DNA of 64,000 nucleotides, taken from Pandoraea horticolens (GTDB lineage Bacteria > Pseudomonadota > Gammaproteobacteria > Burkholderiales > Burkholderiaceae). Each line of letters opens with the position of its first letter. Position 1 is the first letter of the stretch. Both the position numbers and the translations under genes were made by a program. The stretch covers positions 186,001 through 250,000 of the forward strand of contig NZ_CABPSM010000008.1 in the NCBI RefSeq assembly GCF_902459555.1, written 5' to 3'. Positions 43,967 to 52,218 of the stretch are shown here, piece after piece. The notes below the pieces were generated by a model. It did no database searches and was not told the origin of the DNA. It saw only the letters and a program-made list of their open reading frames with translations.

Positions 43967-44096
43967 ATGGGACGGCGCACCCGCCTGTGCCGAACCCCGA
44001 ACGCACACGCCCCGACGCAATAGTCTGAGGCGACGCAACGCCCATACTCCGGCGCATCGCGGGAACGGACCCGTGACCTCAACTGGAGTAGCAGCG

Positions 44097-45332
44097 ATGT
44101 ATTTTCCTCTGATGAATTGGGTAACGACTGCGCTAACCGTCTCACACGGCGTGCCATTGCCGCACCTGAACGCTCACGACATGACGTCTGAACTCAGGCA
44201 GGTTGCACCGGTGTCGCCTTCCGTCGCCTCGCAAAGTCCATCTGCCTCCATCACCGCGACTACGTTCGATTGGTCGCGCGCGCCCTCCACCCGCGCACGT
44301 GTCTTCGCGGAAAGGCTCGCGGACGTGCGGCCGGTTTGTGTGAGAGGCAGCCGCAACGATGCCGAGAATTGTCTACTTGACCTTCCCGCGGACACCGACG
44401 TCGACGTCAGTGCAAGCCGTCTGATGCTGGCCGGCTGCGAAGCATCGCTGCCCGCCCCTATGCGCGCGGCGCTCTCGACGCAGGGCCGCGACACCCGCGC
44501 ACTCGAGCAAGCGTTTTCCGAAACCTTCGCGGCCGAGTCCGAGGGCAAATTTTCGGTGTCGTCCATTGAAGGACGCCTGACGCAGCGACTCAGCCAAATG
44601 TCACCGGACATTCAGCGCATGCTGCGCCACCCCGACACGTACATTGAAGTGCCGCAGCTAGCCTTCTTACGCGTGCTGACCGGCGAGCATGAGGCACGGC
44701 GCCATCACATCGCGGGCCCATTCCCGGATACCCATATGCGGCGCTCGACAGGCAACCCCGAGGTGCGCGACGCGATGCTTGGCGCCTACATCAGCACGCC
44801 GGTGAATGGCCGGCTCCGCACGCTGTTCGTCTCGCTGGCCACCCCGACGACCGTCCAGCGGGTGTTTCAGGGCACGCTCACACACGCGGGCCGGCATGTG
44901 CCTCACCTGTTCGGCGAAATCCCGGAGTCCTACATGACCACCCGCATGCAGATGCGGGCCGTGGGGCCGGGCAGCGACATTGTGCACACACTGGCCGAGT
45001 TGCTTCACGACGGCCATCGACGCTATGGCGAGTTCGCCCGGGGCGAGACGCGTGAAGCGCTTGCCCCCGAATCGCATCGCCACGTCCGGCAGCCGTCATG
45101 CCGGCCGGGTCTTGCAGCCCAACCCTCCCCGGCGACACAATTGCCCCCATCGGCACCCTCCACGTCTCCGAGCGAGGGACAACCGCAGGCGAGCGCCGCC
45201 CCGGCGCGCGCCTCGTCCCGGTCACGCATACGACGTGACCCGCCATCCGCCGCCGAAATGCAACAGGCGCTAGCGGAGCTTGAGCGTCTGGACCAGGAAT
45301 ACTCGAAACTGTCGCGCCCTCGTTACGGCTGA
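44097..45332 (+). CDS. Unrecognised 411-residue protein
   Basis: I do not recognise this family. The protein starts MYFPLMNWVTTALTVSHG at ATG 44097, with GGAG 9 bases upstream; a GTG at 44073 is also possible. Residues about 30-70 are rich in Ser, Thr, Ala and Pro. A central region, about 120-320, looks globular and mixed (FAAESEGKFSVSSIEGRLTQRLSQMSPDIQRMLRHPDTYIEV, then NGRLRTLFVSLATPTTVQRVFQGTLTHAGRHVPHLFGEIPES). The last 80 residues are Pro/Ser-rich and end in a charged helix (AAEMQQALAELERLDQEYSKLSRP). No clear signal peptide or membrane helix is present. The disordered Ser-rich N-terminus is compatible with a type III effector, but that is only a guess. It is unlinked to its neighbours. 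Confidence 0.7.
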   Translation: MYFPLMNWVTTALTVSHGVPLPHLNAHDMTSELRQVAPVSPSVASQSPSASITATTFDWSRAPSTRARVFAERLADVRPVCVRGSRNDAENCLLDLPADTDVDVSASRLMLAGCEASLPAPMRAALSTQGRDTRALEQAFSETFAAESEGKFSVSSIEGRLTQRLSQMSPDIQRMLRHPDTYIEVPQLAFLRVLTGEHEARRHHIAGPFPDTHMRRSTGNPEVRDAMLGAYISTPVNGRLRTLFVSLATPTTVQRVFQGTLTHAGRHVPHLFGEIPESYMTTRMQMRAVGPGSDIVHTLAELLHDGHRRYGEFARGETREALAPESHRHVRQPSCRPGLAAQPSPATQLPPSAPSTSPSEGQPQASAAPARASSRSRIRRDPPSAAEMQQALAELERLDQEYSKLSRPRYG

Positions 45333-45551
45333 TCCGGGAACGCGTCGCCCTCCCGGCGAAAGGCGGCCAGCGCGCCGTCTTTACGCTGGACGGCGGGGCA
45401 AACTACCTCGAACTATCAAATCCCATAGCTCGGGTGTCGCATCCGGCGTAGCCGATGTCACTCAACGCGTTTTTTTCAAAGGCGCGAATTCGTACACTCC
45501 CTCAATTCGGAGCGAAGCCCTCCGCCCCCTGACACGAGTCCCCATTCAGCC

Positions 45552-46274
45552 ATGCAGGCGAGTTTCGAAAAAGACAGCATTCTGGTGCTCGATGTCGATG
45601 GCACTCTGACCGATTCGGTACGCATTCACCAGCGCGCGCTGCTTGGCGCGATGGAGTCGCTGGCGTTCGAAGGCCTGAACACCGATTGGGGCAGCTACCC
45701 CCATCACACCGACACCGGCATCCTTATTCACGCCCATGCGGAACACGGCCGGGCGCTACCGCAGCCGCATGATCTGGCACGCTTCGAGCATGAGATCGAC
45801 GAACGCTTCACTGCCCTGCTTAACGCCCATGGTCTGGCCGAGATTCCCGGCGCACGCGCGTTCGTCGATGCCGCTCACCGTTCGCGCTGGGGCGTGGTGT
45901 TCGCGACGGGCGGCATCCGGCAGGTCAGTCACCGCAAGCTGCGCTCGGTGGCTATCGACTACACAGACGCGATGCTCATCACCGCGTCCGAATACAGCTC
46001 ACGCGAACAGCTCGTCGCCGAAGCGATCAAGCGGGCGCAGGCAGGTTACGGCATTACGAAACCGCGCGCGATCGTCTCAATGGGCGATGGGATGTGGGAT
46101 CTGAAAGTGGCGCGCCAGCTTGGCATCGATTTCGTCGGCATCGGCTCGAAGCGCCAGCGCTCCCCCCTGCTTGCCGAAGGCGTGACCGTCTACGATGACA
46201 TGTGGGACGCCATGCACTGGCTCACGCCTGGCCGCGGGCGCGCGTCAGGTACTCGCTTGGCGTCACGCCCATAA
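45552..46274 (+). CDS. HAD-family hydrolase (phosphoglycolate-phosphatase-like)
   Basis: The 240-residue cytoplasmic protein has HAD motif I as LVLDVDGTLTDS near residue 12, with a helical cap after it. Motif II is VVFATGG, the Lys region is SHRKL, and motif IV is SMGDGMWDLKVARQLGIDFVGIG. The catalytic Asp pair DVDGT is intact, so it is probably an active phosphatase of unknown substrate. Its 3' end overlaps the convergent AraC gene by 53 bases. The 219 bases upstream contain no other feature I can support. Confidence 0.9.
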   Translation: MQASFEKDSILVLDVDGTLTDSVRIHQRALLGAMESLAFEGLNTDWGSYPHHTDTGILIHAHAEHGRALPQPHDLARFEHEIDERFTALLNAHGLAEIPGARAFVDAAHRSRWGVVFATGGIRQVSHRKLRSVAIDYTDAMLITASEYSSREQLVAEAIKRAQAGYGITKPRAIVSMGDGMWDLKVARQLGIDFVGIGSKRQRSPLLAEGVTVYDDMWDAMHWLTPGRGRASGTRLASRP

Positions 46275-47013
46275 AGCGGCGAAACATGGTGGAAAACGCG
46301 CTCGGGGTGTCGTAACCGACTTCGAGCGCCACCTGCGTGATGGGCCGCCCCGCGCTCAACAGCGGCAGCGCACCGAGCAGGCGCATCTGCTGGCGCCACT
46401 CCCGGAACGGCAAGCCAAACTCCGTCATGAAACGCCGCTCCAGCGTGCGGCTCGACGCACCCACCTCGATCGCCCAGTCCTGCAAGCTGCGGGTATCGGC
46501 CGGCGTACTCAGGTAGCTATCGAAAATCTTGCGCAGACGAGGGTCTTGGGGCACCTGCAAGTGCAGCGGCGAGTCGCTCTTCCACTCGACTTCCTCGAGC
46601 AGCAGCGCCATGACGAGCGCGTCGCGGCCGTTGGGCGACCAGTCTTCGGGAAGCGTCATTGCGCGCAGGATCAACTCGCGCAACAGGGCGGAAACACGGA
46701 TGACCACGGGCACGTCGGGCGCCGATATACCGCATCGGACCACGTCGACGTAGATCGTGCGCATTTCGACTCTGCCACGCATGCGCACTTCATGCGCGAT
46801 TTTCCCCGGAATCCACAACGCGCGTTGCGGCGGTATCATCCAGAACGACGTGTCGGTGCGCACCTCGAGAATGCCAGCCCTTGCGTACATCAATTGCGCG
46901 CGCTGATGGGAATGCGTTCGCACGACGTGGCCATCCGGATAATCGATCGCCAACGCGCCGACGGGGCGGTCATGACCCTGAAATTCCAGGGGTACCGCAC
47001 TTGTGATCGGCAT
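46222..47013 (-). CDS. AraC-family transcriptional regulator
   Basis: The 263-residue protein has an N-terminal cupin-like sensor (YPDGHVVRTHSHQRAQLMYARAGILEVRTDTSFWMIPPQRALWIPG). The C-terminal double helix-turn-helix has SLQDWAIEVGASSRTLERRFMTEFGLPFREWRQQMRL and ITQVALEVGYDTPSAFSTMFRRFMGVTPSEYL. This layout is like the NimR/YdeO-type HTH regulators that often control a nearby efflux or detoxification gene. No such target is adjacent. The start MPITSAVPLEFQGHD (47013) was chosen; a longer frame upstream lacks family character. Confidence 0.92.
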   Translation of the reverse strand: MPITSAVPLEFQGHDRPVGALAIDYPDGHVVRTHSHQRAQLMYARAGILEVRTDTSFWMIPPQRALWIPGKIAHEVRMRGRVEMRTIYVDVVRCGISAPDVPVVIRVSALLRELILRAMTLPEDWSPNGRDALVMALLLEEVEWKSDSPLHLQVPQDPRLRKIFDSYLSTPADTRSLQDWAIEVGASSRTLERRFMTEFGLPFREWRQQMRLLGALPLLSAGRPITQVALEVGYDTPSAFSTMFRRFMGVTPSEYLTRARGQA

Positions 47014-47136
47014 CGGCACCAGGCCTTTCAAAGGCGTAATTTTTGGGTCGTTTTTGGCGATGCCACCAGCGTAACACTGGCCGCGCCCGCCCACCAAGCT
47101 GAATCCCTTGGCGTGTCGTTGCGCGGCGCGCCCCGT

Positions 47137-47535
47137 TCAGAACGGCTTGACGATCACCAACGCCACGATCACCGCCATCGAGACCAGTGTGACGGGCAGC
47201 GCCCGCTGAAAAAGCGCGGGCGATGTCGTGGCACCGTCGCGCTCGAGCCGACGGAGCGTGGCAGACAAGCGGCCGTGCAGCCCCGAGATGATCAGCACCA
47301 GAATCAGCTTGGCCATCAGCCACGGTGCGCTCCACCAATTCGCCATGATCGCCAGCGTGGGGCCTGTTAGCCACACCACGATCAACGCGGGCGACGCCAG
47401 CCCATAGTCCGCCCGCCGCGCGAGACGCCGCCATTCCGGCTGCACGAGACGCCCGCCCAGCGCCATCGTCACCATCCCGGCAATCAACGTAATCACCGCA
47501 ATCAGATGCACGGCCTTGATCCACAAATAGAGCAT
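47137..47535 (-). CDS. CopD-like small integral membrane protein
   Basis: The 132-residue protein has about four membrane helices (IKAVHLIAVITLIAGMVTMAL, SPALIVVWLTGPTLAIM, WLMAKLILVLIISGLHGRL, ALPVTLVSMAVIVALVIV). His residues in helix 1 (KAVHLI) and helix 3 (SGLHGRL) could bind haem or metal, as in CopD/HemJ-like proteins. HemJ oxidises protoporphyrinogen, but this protein is shorter and more divergent, so that function is not claimed. GAGGAGA lies before ATG 47535. It follows the AraC gene on the same strand with a 123-base gap. Confidence 0.78.
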   Translation of the reverse strand: MLYLWIKAVHLIAVITLIAGMVTMALGGRLVQPEWRRLARRADYGLASPALIVVWLTGPTLAIMANWWSAPWLMAKLILVLIISGLHGRLSATLRRLERDGATTSPALFQRALPVTLVSMAVIVALVIVKPF

Positions 47536-47685
47536 CGGGTCTCCTCGGGTATCGACGGATTATTTCTTTATAAGCAAGAGTGGCTTGCCTTAAGTCGCCT
47601 TTATCACCAGCGTTCGCGCCAATAGACTTCAACTGTCGACGATGAAATCAACATCGCCCCTTTCAAAAGACAGGAGAAGAACATC

Positions 47686-47994
47686 ATGCAACGCCCCCTT
47701 ATTACCTCGGCTCTGGTTTGCGCAATGCTGGCCGTCTCGGCCGGTTCGGCTTTCGCCAGCGACGCCTTCGAAGGTCCCTCGGAATTCTCGTGGGTGCCGC
47801 AAACCAGCGTGCTTAGCCGCGCTCAGGTGCGCCAGGAACTGATTCAGACCGAACAGGCCGGTCTCTTGATTCAACATGACGCCGTGTACCCGAAGGCCGC
47901 CCCCAAGGCACAGCCGGTATCGGCCAGCGCTCCGGTCACGATGGGTTCGGTTGGCGGCCAGCAACGCGCCGGCACGACCTACTTCGGTTCGTAA
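47686..47994 (+). CDS. DUF4148 small secreted protein
   Basis: The 102-residue protein has a signal peptide (ITSALVCAMLAVSAGSAFA, cleavage near ASDAF). The short mature region contains VLSRAQVRQELIQTEQAGLL, the DUF4148 hallmark, followed by YPKAAPKAQPVSAS and a Gly-rich end. The family is largely confined to Burkholderiales and has no established function. GGAGAAG lies 8 bases before the ATG. It is a single-gene unit with a terminator downstream. Confidence 0.9.
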   Translation: MQRPLITSALVCAMLAVSAGSAFASDAFEGPSEFSWVPQTSVLSRAQVRQELIQTEQAGLLIQHDAVYPKAAPKAQPVSASAPVTMGSVGGQQRAGTTYFGS

Positions 47995-48150
47995 TGTAAC
48001 TCGCCGCGCCGCGCGCCTCTCGTCAGAGGCCGCGGCGCGTTGTTCTGCGCATAACGACGCGCCGGCATCCGCCGGCGTATAGCGTGATCTCCGGTCTTCC
48101 CGACCCAAGACTCCTGTCGCTGTGCGTAGTGGTTCAACGCACAGGACTTT

Positions 48151-48178
48151 GCCCGTCGCCCCGGTGACGGGCTTTTTT
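48151..48178 (+). terminator. Intrinsic terminator after the DUF4148 gene
   Basis: GCCCGTC and its complement GACGGGC (48151-48157, 48166-48172) are followed by six T residues on the plus strand. Confidence 0.85.
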
Positions 48179-48238
48179 AGCGAACCGCTGAACAGCCAAC
48201 CTGTTCGCGAGATCCCCAATGCCGTGCCCGGAAACGAC

Positions 48239-48260
48239 GAAGCCCGCCAAAGCGGGCTTC
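48239..48260 (-). terminator. Hairpin after the dienelactone hydrolase gene
   Basis: A perfect 9-bp stem, GAAGCCCGC with its complement and a 4-base loop, lies 28 bases beyond the stop. The minus strand continues GTCGTTTCC, so the T run is weak. Confidence 0.6.
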
Positions 48261-48287
48261 TTGCCGTCTACCGCGCGACGTCAAGAC

Positions 48288-48998
48288 TTACTTCGTCAGC
48301 CACTTCGCGAGGAATTCCAGCGCGCGGCCGTGAGCCAACGCCGCCGACGGCTGATGATACGAACCACGTGCCCAGCAGTTGAAGCCGTGATCGGCCTCGG
48401 CGTACACGAACACTTCGGTGTTCGGACGCGACTTTACGGCGTCGCTCACCGCGCTCACGATATCCGGCGTGATGTGACTGTCCAATGCGCCATAGTGGAA
48501 CTGCACCGGCACGTTCAGCTTGGCCGCTTCGCCGAGGTAGTTGTGAATGCCGCCGCCGTAGTACGGTACAGCGACATCGACCAGCCCGCGCGCTGCGCTC
48601 AGATACGACAGCAGACCGCCAAAGCAATAGCCGACAACGGCGACCTTCGCATGGCCGTCGAGCTTGGCGCGAAGCACCTTGGCCGTGGCTTCGATGTCTT
48701 TCACGGCCTTCTCGACGTCGACCGACTGGCGCAGTTCCATCGCGCGGGCCAGATCGTCGCCTGAATAGCCCAGCTCCACGCGCGGGGCAGCGCGCCAGAA
48801 GATGTCCGGCGCGAGCACCACGTAGCCGTCCATCGCATATTGATCGGCAACGCCGCGAATGTGTTCGTTCACGCCGAAGATTTCCTGCACCAGCACGATG
48901 CCCGGGGCATTCGCCGTCTTACCCGACGGCGGCAAAGCCAGATAGGCATCGAAGGCGCCATCCACGGTTTCGACACGGATCCATTGACTGTTCGACAC
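48288..48998 (-). CDS. Dienelactone hydrolase family protein
   Basis: The 236-residue alpha/beta hydrolase has the Cys-type triad. The nucleophile is in VGYCFGGLLSY, the Asp is in YGALDSHITP, and the His is in EADHGFNCW. QEIFGVNEHIRGVADQYA near residue 35 carries the Glu that primes the Cys. Known members open dienelactone in chlorocatechol degradation, but many relatives act on other substrates. I chose GTG 48998 (MSNSQWIRVETVDG) because GGAG lies 8 bases upstream and the family starts here; an extended frame adds 50 non-family residues. No ortho-cleavage genes adjoin it. The 275 bases upstream hold no other supported feature. Confidence 0.92.
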   Translation of the reverse strand: MSNSQWIRVETVDGAFDAYLALPPSGKTANAPGIVLVQEIFGVNEHIRGVADQYAMDGYVVLAPDIFWRAAPRVELGYSGDDLARAMELRQSVDVEKAVKDIEATAKVLRAKLDGHAKVAVVGYCFGGLLSYLSAARGLVDVAVPYYGGGIHNYLGEAAKLNVPVQFHYGALDSHITPDIVSAVSDAVKSRPNTEVFVYAEADHGFNCWARGSYHQPSAALAHGRALEFLAKWLTK

Positions 48999-49273
48999 GG
49001 AAGTTACTCCATCAAAGAAAGGGGGGAATGCCTGCGCCGGGCAGTGTCCGAGCGCCCGCAGAAACGGGACGCGACAGGCAGCGGCGACCGCGCGCAGTGA
49101 GGCCGGATCAGTATAGGCACTTTTGCCCTGCCGCACAGCATGCGGCAAAGCCCGCCGTACAAGGCTATGCGGGCACTGAGCAAGCGCACATCGTCATCTC
49201 GCGCCGCCAGTCCTCATCGCCCCGCCCACGCCACACGTTGCACGGTTTCGACGGCCGAACCCGAGTCGCGCAT

Positions 49274-49681
49274 TCACCCCGCGAGTGCGGCGCCGAGCAG
49301 CTTCGCCACGCCGCCAAATCCCGCCGCCTGTGCAGAACCGATGCCATACAGGGCGCTCAACGACGGCCCGGGATTCAGAAAATCCACACGCACCTCGTCG
49401 GCGGACGCCGCCCACACCATCACCTTGAGCGGCAACTCCAGCCCGGCATGCGGATTGGCGGCCATCACCGGGGTGCCACCCTTCGGATTGCCGAAGAGCA
49501 GCAGGCGTGTCGGGCGCAGTTCCAGTCCGGCGGACGCGGCCGCCGCACGCTGATCGATGTCCGCGAAGATCGTCATGCCGTGCTGCTTGAGCGCGTCGAT
49601 CACACGCGTGAGTGTGGCGTTGAAATCCACCGGGCTACGCCACGACGTGACAGTGGCGGGATGCACGAAATCGGTTGTCAT
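49274..49681 (-). CDS. DUF302 domain protein
   Basis: The 135-residue protein begins MTTDFVHPATVTSWRSPVDF. It contains the DUF302 core TLTRVIDALKQHGMTIFADIDQRAAAASAGLELRPTRLLLFGNPKGGTPVMAANPHAGLELPLKVMVW. No signal peptide is visible. The domain has no agreed function; crystal structures show a small alpha/beta fold. Upstream in-frame codons are not family sequence. The 194-base gap before the LysR gene shows no feature I can name. Confidence 0.88.
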   Translation of the reverse strand: MTTDFVHPATVTSWRSPVDFNATLTRVIDALKQHGMTIFADIDQRAAAASAGLELRPTRLLLFGNPKGGTPVMAANPHAGLELPLKVMVWAASADEVRVDFLNPGPSLSALYGIGSAQAAGFGGVAKLLGAALAG

Positions 49682-49875
49682 ACGGAGGTCTCCTCGAACG
49701 CTGTGGCTGGCGTCGACAGCCATTCCCGCGCAGCGTTTGCGCGGCGAACGATCAGTGTAACGCCACACATTTTTTCCTCCCGATACTACGCCACCCTCTG
49801 CGCGAAGCCATCGTGCAAGGCGTTGAAACCGGTGGATACCATAGTCCCGACATTGCGCGCGCCGTTGCATCCGGC

Positions 49876-50808
49876 TCACGCCTGAGGCGCCGCCATGATC
49901 CGCTCGTTCCACTGCGGCAGCCATTCCAGCATGAACTGCGCAAAGCCCTCCGCCGCCGGCGAGGCGGCACGAGACAGCGGACGATAGACACACACCTGAC
50001 GAATCGTCTCGGGCGCCACGACACGCCGCATCACCAAACCGAACGGATGCGCGAGCGCCGCCACATAACCAGGCGTCAGCGTGGCGGCCAGCCCTTGCGC
50101 TGCAACACCGAGTGCCGTCGTGACGTTATCGACGACATCGATGGGAGTGATACGCGCGTCGGGCGGCGCGGACAAGCGCATTTGCGCCACGCTGCGTTCG
50201 TGATCGCGTCCGGCGGCAACGAGCGGCGTGTCGCGCAAGTCCGCCCAACGCACGCGGCGACGGCGCGCGAGCGGGTGTTCGGGCGTGCACCACAACACCC
50301 AGGGACTGTCGAACGCGGGCGCTCCCGCGACATGTGCGCCGGTGGCACGATTGGGGCCGATAGCCAGATCGAGATCACCGTTGGCGACATGATCGATGAG
50401 CACATCGACGGGCGTGTCGACCACGCGCACCACAACCTTAGGCCGCGTGGCGGCATAAGCGCGAATCGCTGCAGGCAGCGCCATACCGGCGAGCACGAGC
50501 GGCGCCCCCACGCGCACGATGCCGGCCGCGCGGTTACGCAGATCGTCGGCGGTCTTCTCGGCGGCCTGCACATGGCGCAGCACCGATTCGGCCGAGGCGA
50601 GGAAATCGCGCCCCGCGCTGGACAACGCCACGCGCCGGGTGGTGCGATCGAAGATGCGAAAGCCGAGCACCGATTCGAGTTCGGCGACGAGTTGGCTCAC
50701 GGCGGACGACGTGAGCCCCAGCCGATTGCCGGCCTCCGCAAAGCTATGCAATTCGGCGATGGCCACCAAGGCTTCGAACTGTCGGAGCGTGACGCGGGTC
50801 AGGGGCAT
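49876..50808 (-). CDS. LysR-type transcriptional regulator, likely controller of the aminotransferase and hpa-type operons
   Basis: The 310-residue protein has an N-terminal winged helix-turn-helix (TLRQFEALVAIAELHSFAEAGNRLGLTSSAVSQLVAELESVLGFRIFDRTTRRVALSSAG). A periplasmic-binding-like effector domain follows (IVRVGAPLVLAGMALPAAI... LDLAIGPNR... HPLARRRRVRWADL). It diverges from an aromatic aminotransferase, the usual LysR arrangement. The shared intergenic region holds an 11-base inverted repeat with an ATCGAT core. Part of this site recurs as an exact 18-mer before hpaH, pointing to that operon as a second target. I chose ATG 50808; longer in-frame starts run through the operator. Confidence 0.92.
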   Translation of the reverse strand: MPLTRVTLRQFEALVAIAELHSFAEAGNRLGLTSSAVSQLVAELESVLGFRIFDRTTRRVALSSAGRDFLASAESVLRHVQAAEKTADDLRNRAAGIVRVGAPLVLAGMALPAAIRAYAATRPKVVVRVVDTPVDVLIDHVANGDLDLAIGPNRATGAHVAGAPAFDSPWVLWCTPEHPLARRRRVRWADLRDTPLVAAGRDHERSVAQMRLSAPPDARITPIDVVDNVTTALGVAAQGLAATLTPGYVAALAHPFGLVMRRVVAPETIRQVCVYRPLSRAASPAAEGFAQFMLEWLPQWNERIMAAPQA

Positions 50809-50843
50809 GGCATGTCGATTATCAAGTTTCGCTAACGAATGGA

Positions 50844-50893
50844 CCAAAATCGATTGATTGTTCCGTAAAGGGGCGTCGCTCACAATCGATTTT
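50844..50893. promoter_or_regulatory. Putative LysR operator between the regulator and the aminotransferase gene
   Basis: AAAATCGATTG (50846-50856) and CAATCGATTTT (50883-50893) form a perfect inverted repeat in the divergent gap. The 18-base ACAATCAATCGATTTTGG, read on the minus strand at 50844-50861, occurs again exactly at 59720-59737. Confidence 0.75.
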
Positions 50894-50941
50894 CGAAATT
50901 CACCGTCGAACCCCATCGAATCGGTAAGGAGCGAGCCCCTC

Positions 50942-52141
50942 ATGTTTTCCCACGTCGACGCCTATCCCGGCGACCCCATTCTCGGTCTGAACGAGGCCTT
51001 CGGCCACGACCCGCGTCAGCACAAGGTCAATCTGTCGATCGGCGTTTACTTCGACGACGACGGGCGTCTGCCGGTCATGCAGGCCGTACGCGACGCCGAA
51101 TCTGCGGTGCTGGCGGATATCGGCCCGCGCCCCTACCTGCCGATGGCCGGCACACAGGCGTACCGAGACGCCGTACAAGCGCTCGTCTTCGGTGAGCGCA
51201 ACGCCGCGCGACGCGAGCAACGCATCGCGACGTTGCAAACGCTTGGCGGTGGTGGCGCGCTGCGCGTGGGCGCCGACTTCCTCAAACGCTATTTCCCCGA
51301 GAGCACCGTCTGGATCAGCGATCCGAGCTGGGACAACCATCGCGTGGTGTTCGAGAGTGCGGGCTTTGCCGTGCAGTCGTACCCGTATTACGACGATGCC
51401 ACCGGCGGGCTGCGTTTCGACGCCATGCTCGAGACGCTGGCGTCGCTGCCGCAGCACAGCATCGTGCTGCTGCATGCGTGCTGCCACAACCCAACCGGCG
51501 TCGACCTCACGCAAGCGCAATGGCAAACGCTCGTGCCGGTGCTGCGCGAGCGCGGTCTCATTACGTTCGTCGACATGGCCTACCAAGGCTTTGGAGACGG
51601 CCTCGATGCCGACGCTTTCGCCGTGCGTGCCCTGACCGACGCAGGCGTTCCGACGGTTGTCGCCAATTCGTTCTCGAAGAACTTCTCACTGTACGGCGAA
51701 CGATGCGGTGCGCTGTCGGTGGTTTGCGCCACGACAGACGAAGCGTCGCGTGTGTTCGGACAACTGACCTGCACGGTGCGCGCGAACTATAGTAATCCGC
51801 CGACGCATGGCGCGCGGCTCGTCGCGCAGGTGTTGACGACACCCGCCTTGCGGCGCGCATGGGAAGACGAACTGAACGGCATGCGTACGCGCATCGCCAC
51901 GATGCGAACGCAAATTCATGCCCGGCTGGCGGCGCACGTCAGCGGCGAGAAGCTCTCCCGGTACCTCGCACAGCGCGGCATGTTCACGTACACAGGGCTG
52001 TCCGCCGCTCAGGCCGATGCCCTGCGCGAGACACACGGTGTCTATCTGCTTCGCTCCGGGCGCATGTGTGTGGCGGGTCTGAACACGCGCAATGTCGACA
52101 CCGTGGCGCATGCCATCGCACAGGTGCTGGCTCACGGTTAA
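50942..52141 (+). CDS. Aromatic/aspartate-type aminotransferase (TyrB-like)
   Basis: The 399-residue class I PLP aminotransferase begins MFSHVDAYPGDPILGLNEAF. RPYLPMAGTQAYRDAVQALVFGE and LQTLGGGGALRVGADFL are conserved. DPSWDNHRVVFESAGF, HACCHNPTGVDLTQAQW, DMAYQGFGDGLDADAFAVR and the Schiff-base Lys segment SFSKNFSLYGERCGAL complete the active site. The family transfers amino groups among tyrosine, phenylalanine, aspartate and 2-oxoglutarate. Being divergent from LysR and near an aromatic meta-cleavage operon, it may feed aromatic amino acids into that route. AAGGAG lies 13 bases before the ATG. Confidence 0.93.
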   Translation: MFSHVDAYPGDPILGLNEAFGHDPRQHKVNLSIGVYFDDDGRLPVMQAVRDAESAVLADIGPRPYLPMAGTQAYRDAVQALVFGERNAARREQRIATLQTLGGGGALRVGADFLKRYFPESTVWISDPSWDNHRVVFESAGFAVQSYPYYDDATGGLRFDAMLETLASLPQHSIVLLHACCHNPTGVDLTQAQWQTLVPVLRERGLITFVDMAYQGFGDGLDADAFAVRALTDAGVPTVVANSFSKNFSLYGERCGALSVVCATTDEASRVFGQLTCTVRANYSNPPTHGARLVAQVLTTPALRRAWEDELNGMRTRIATMRTQIHARLAAHVSGEKLSRYLAQRGMFTYTGLSAAQADALRETHGVYLLRSGRMCVAGLNTRNVDTVAHAIAQVLAHG

Positions 52142-52218
52142 GCCCCCGCAAGAGGAAAACACGGAGCGCATGCCTCCGACGAATGCATGCTCGACACATA
52201 ACAACGACTGGAGACAAC

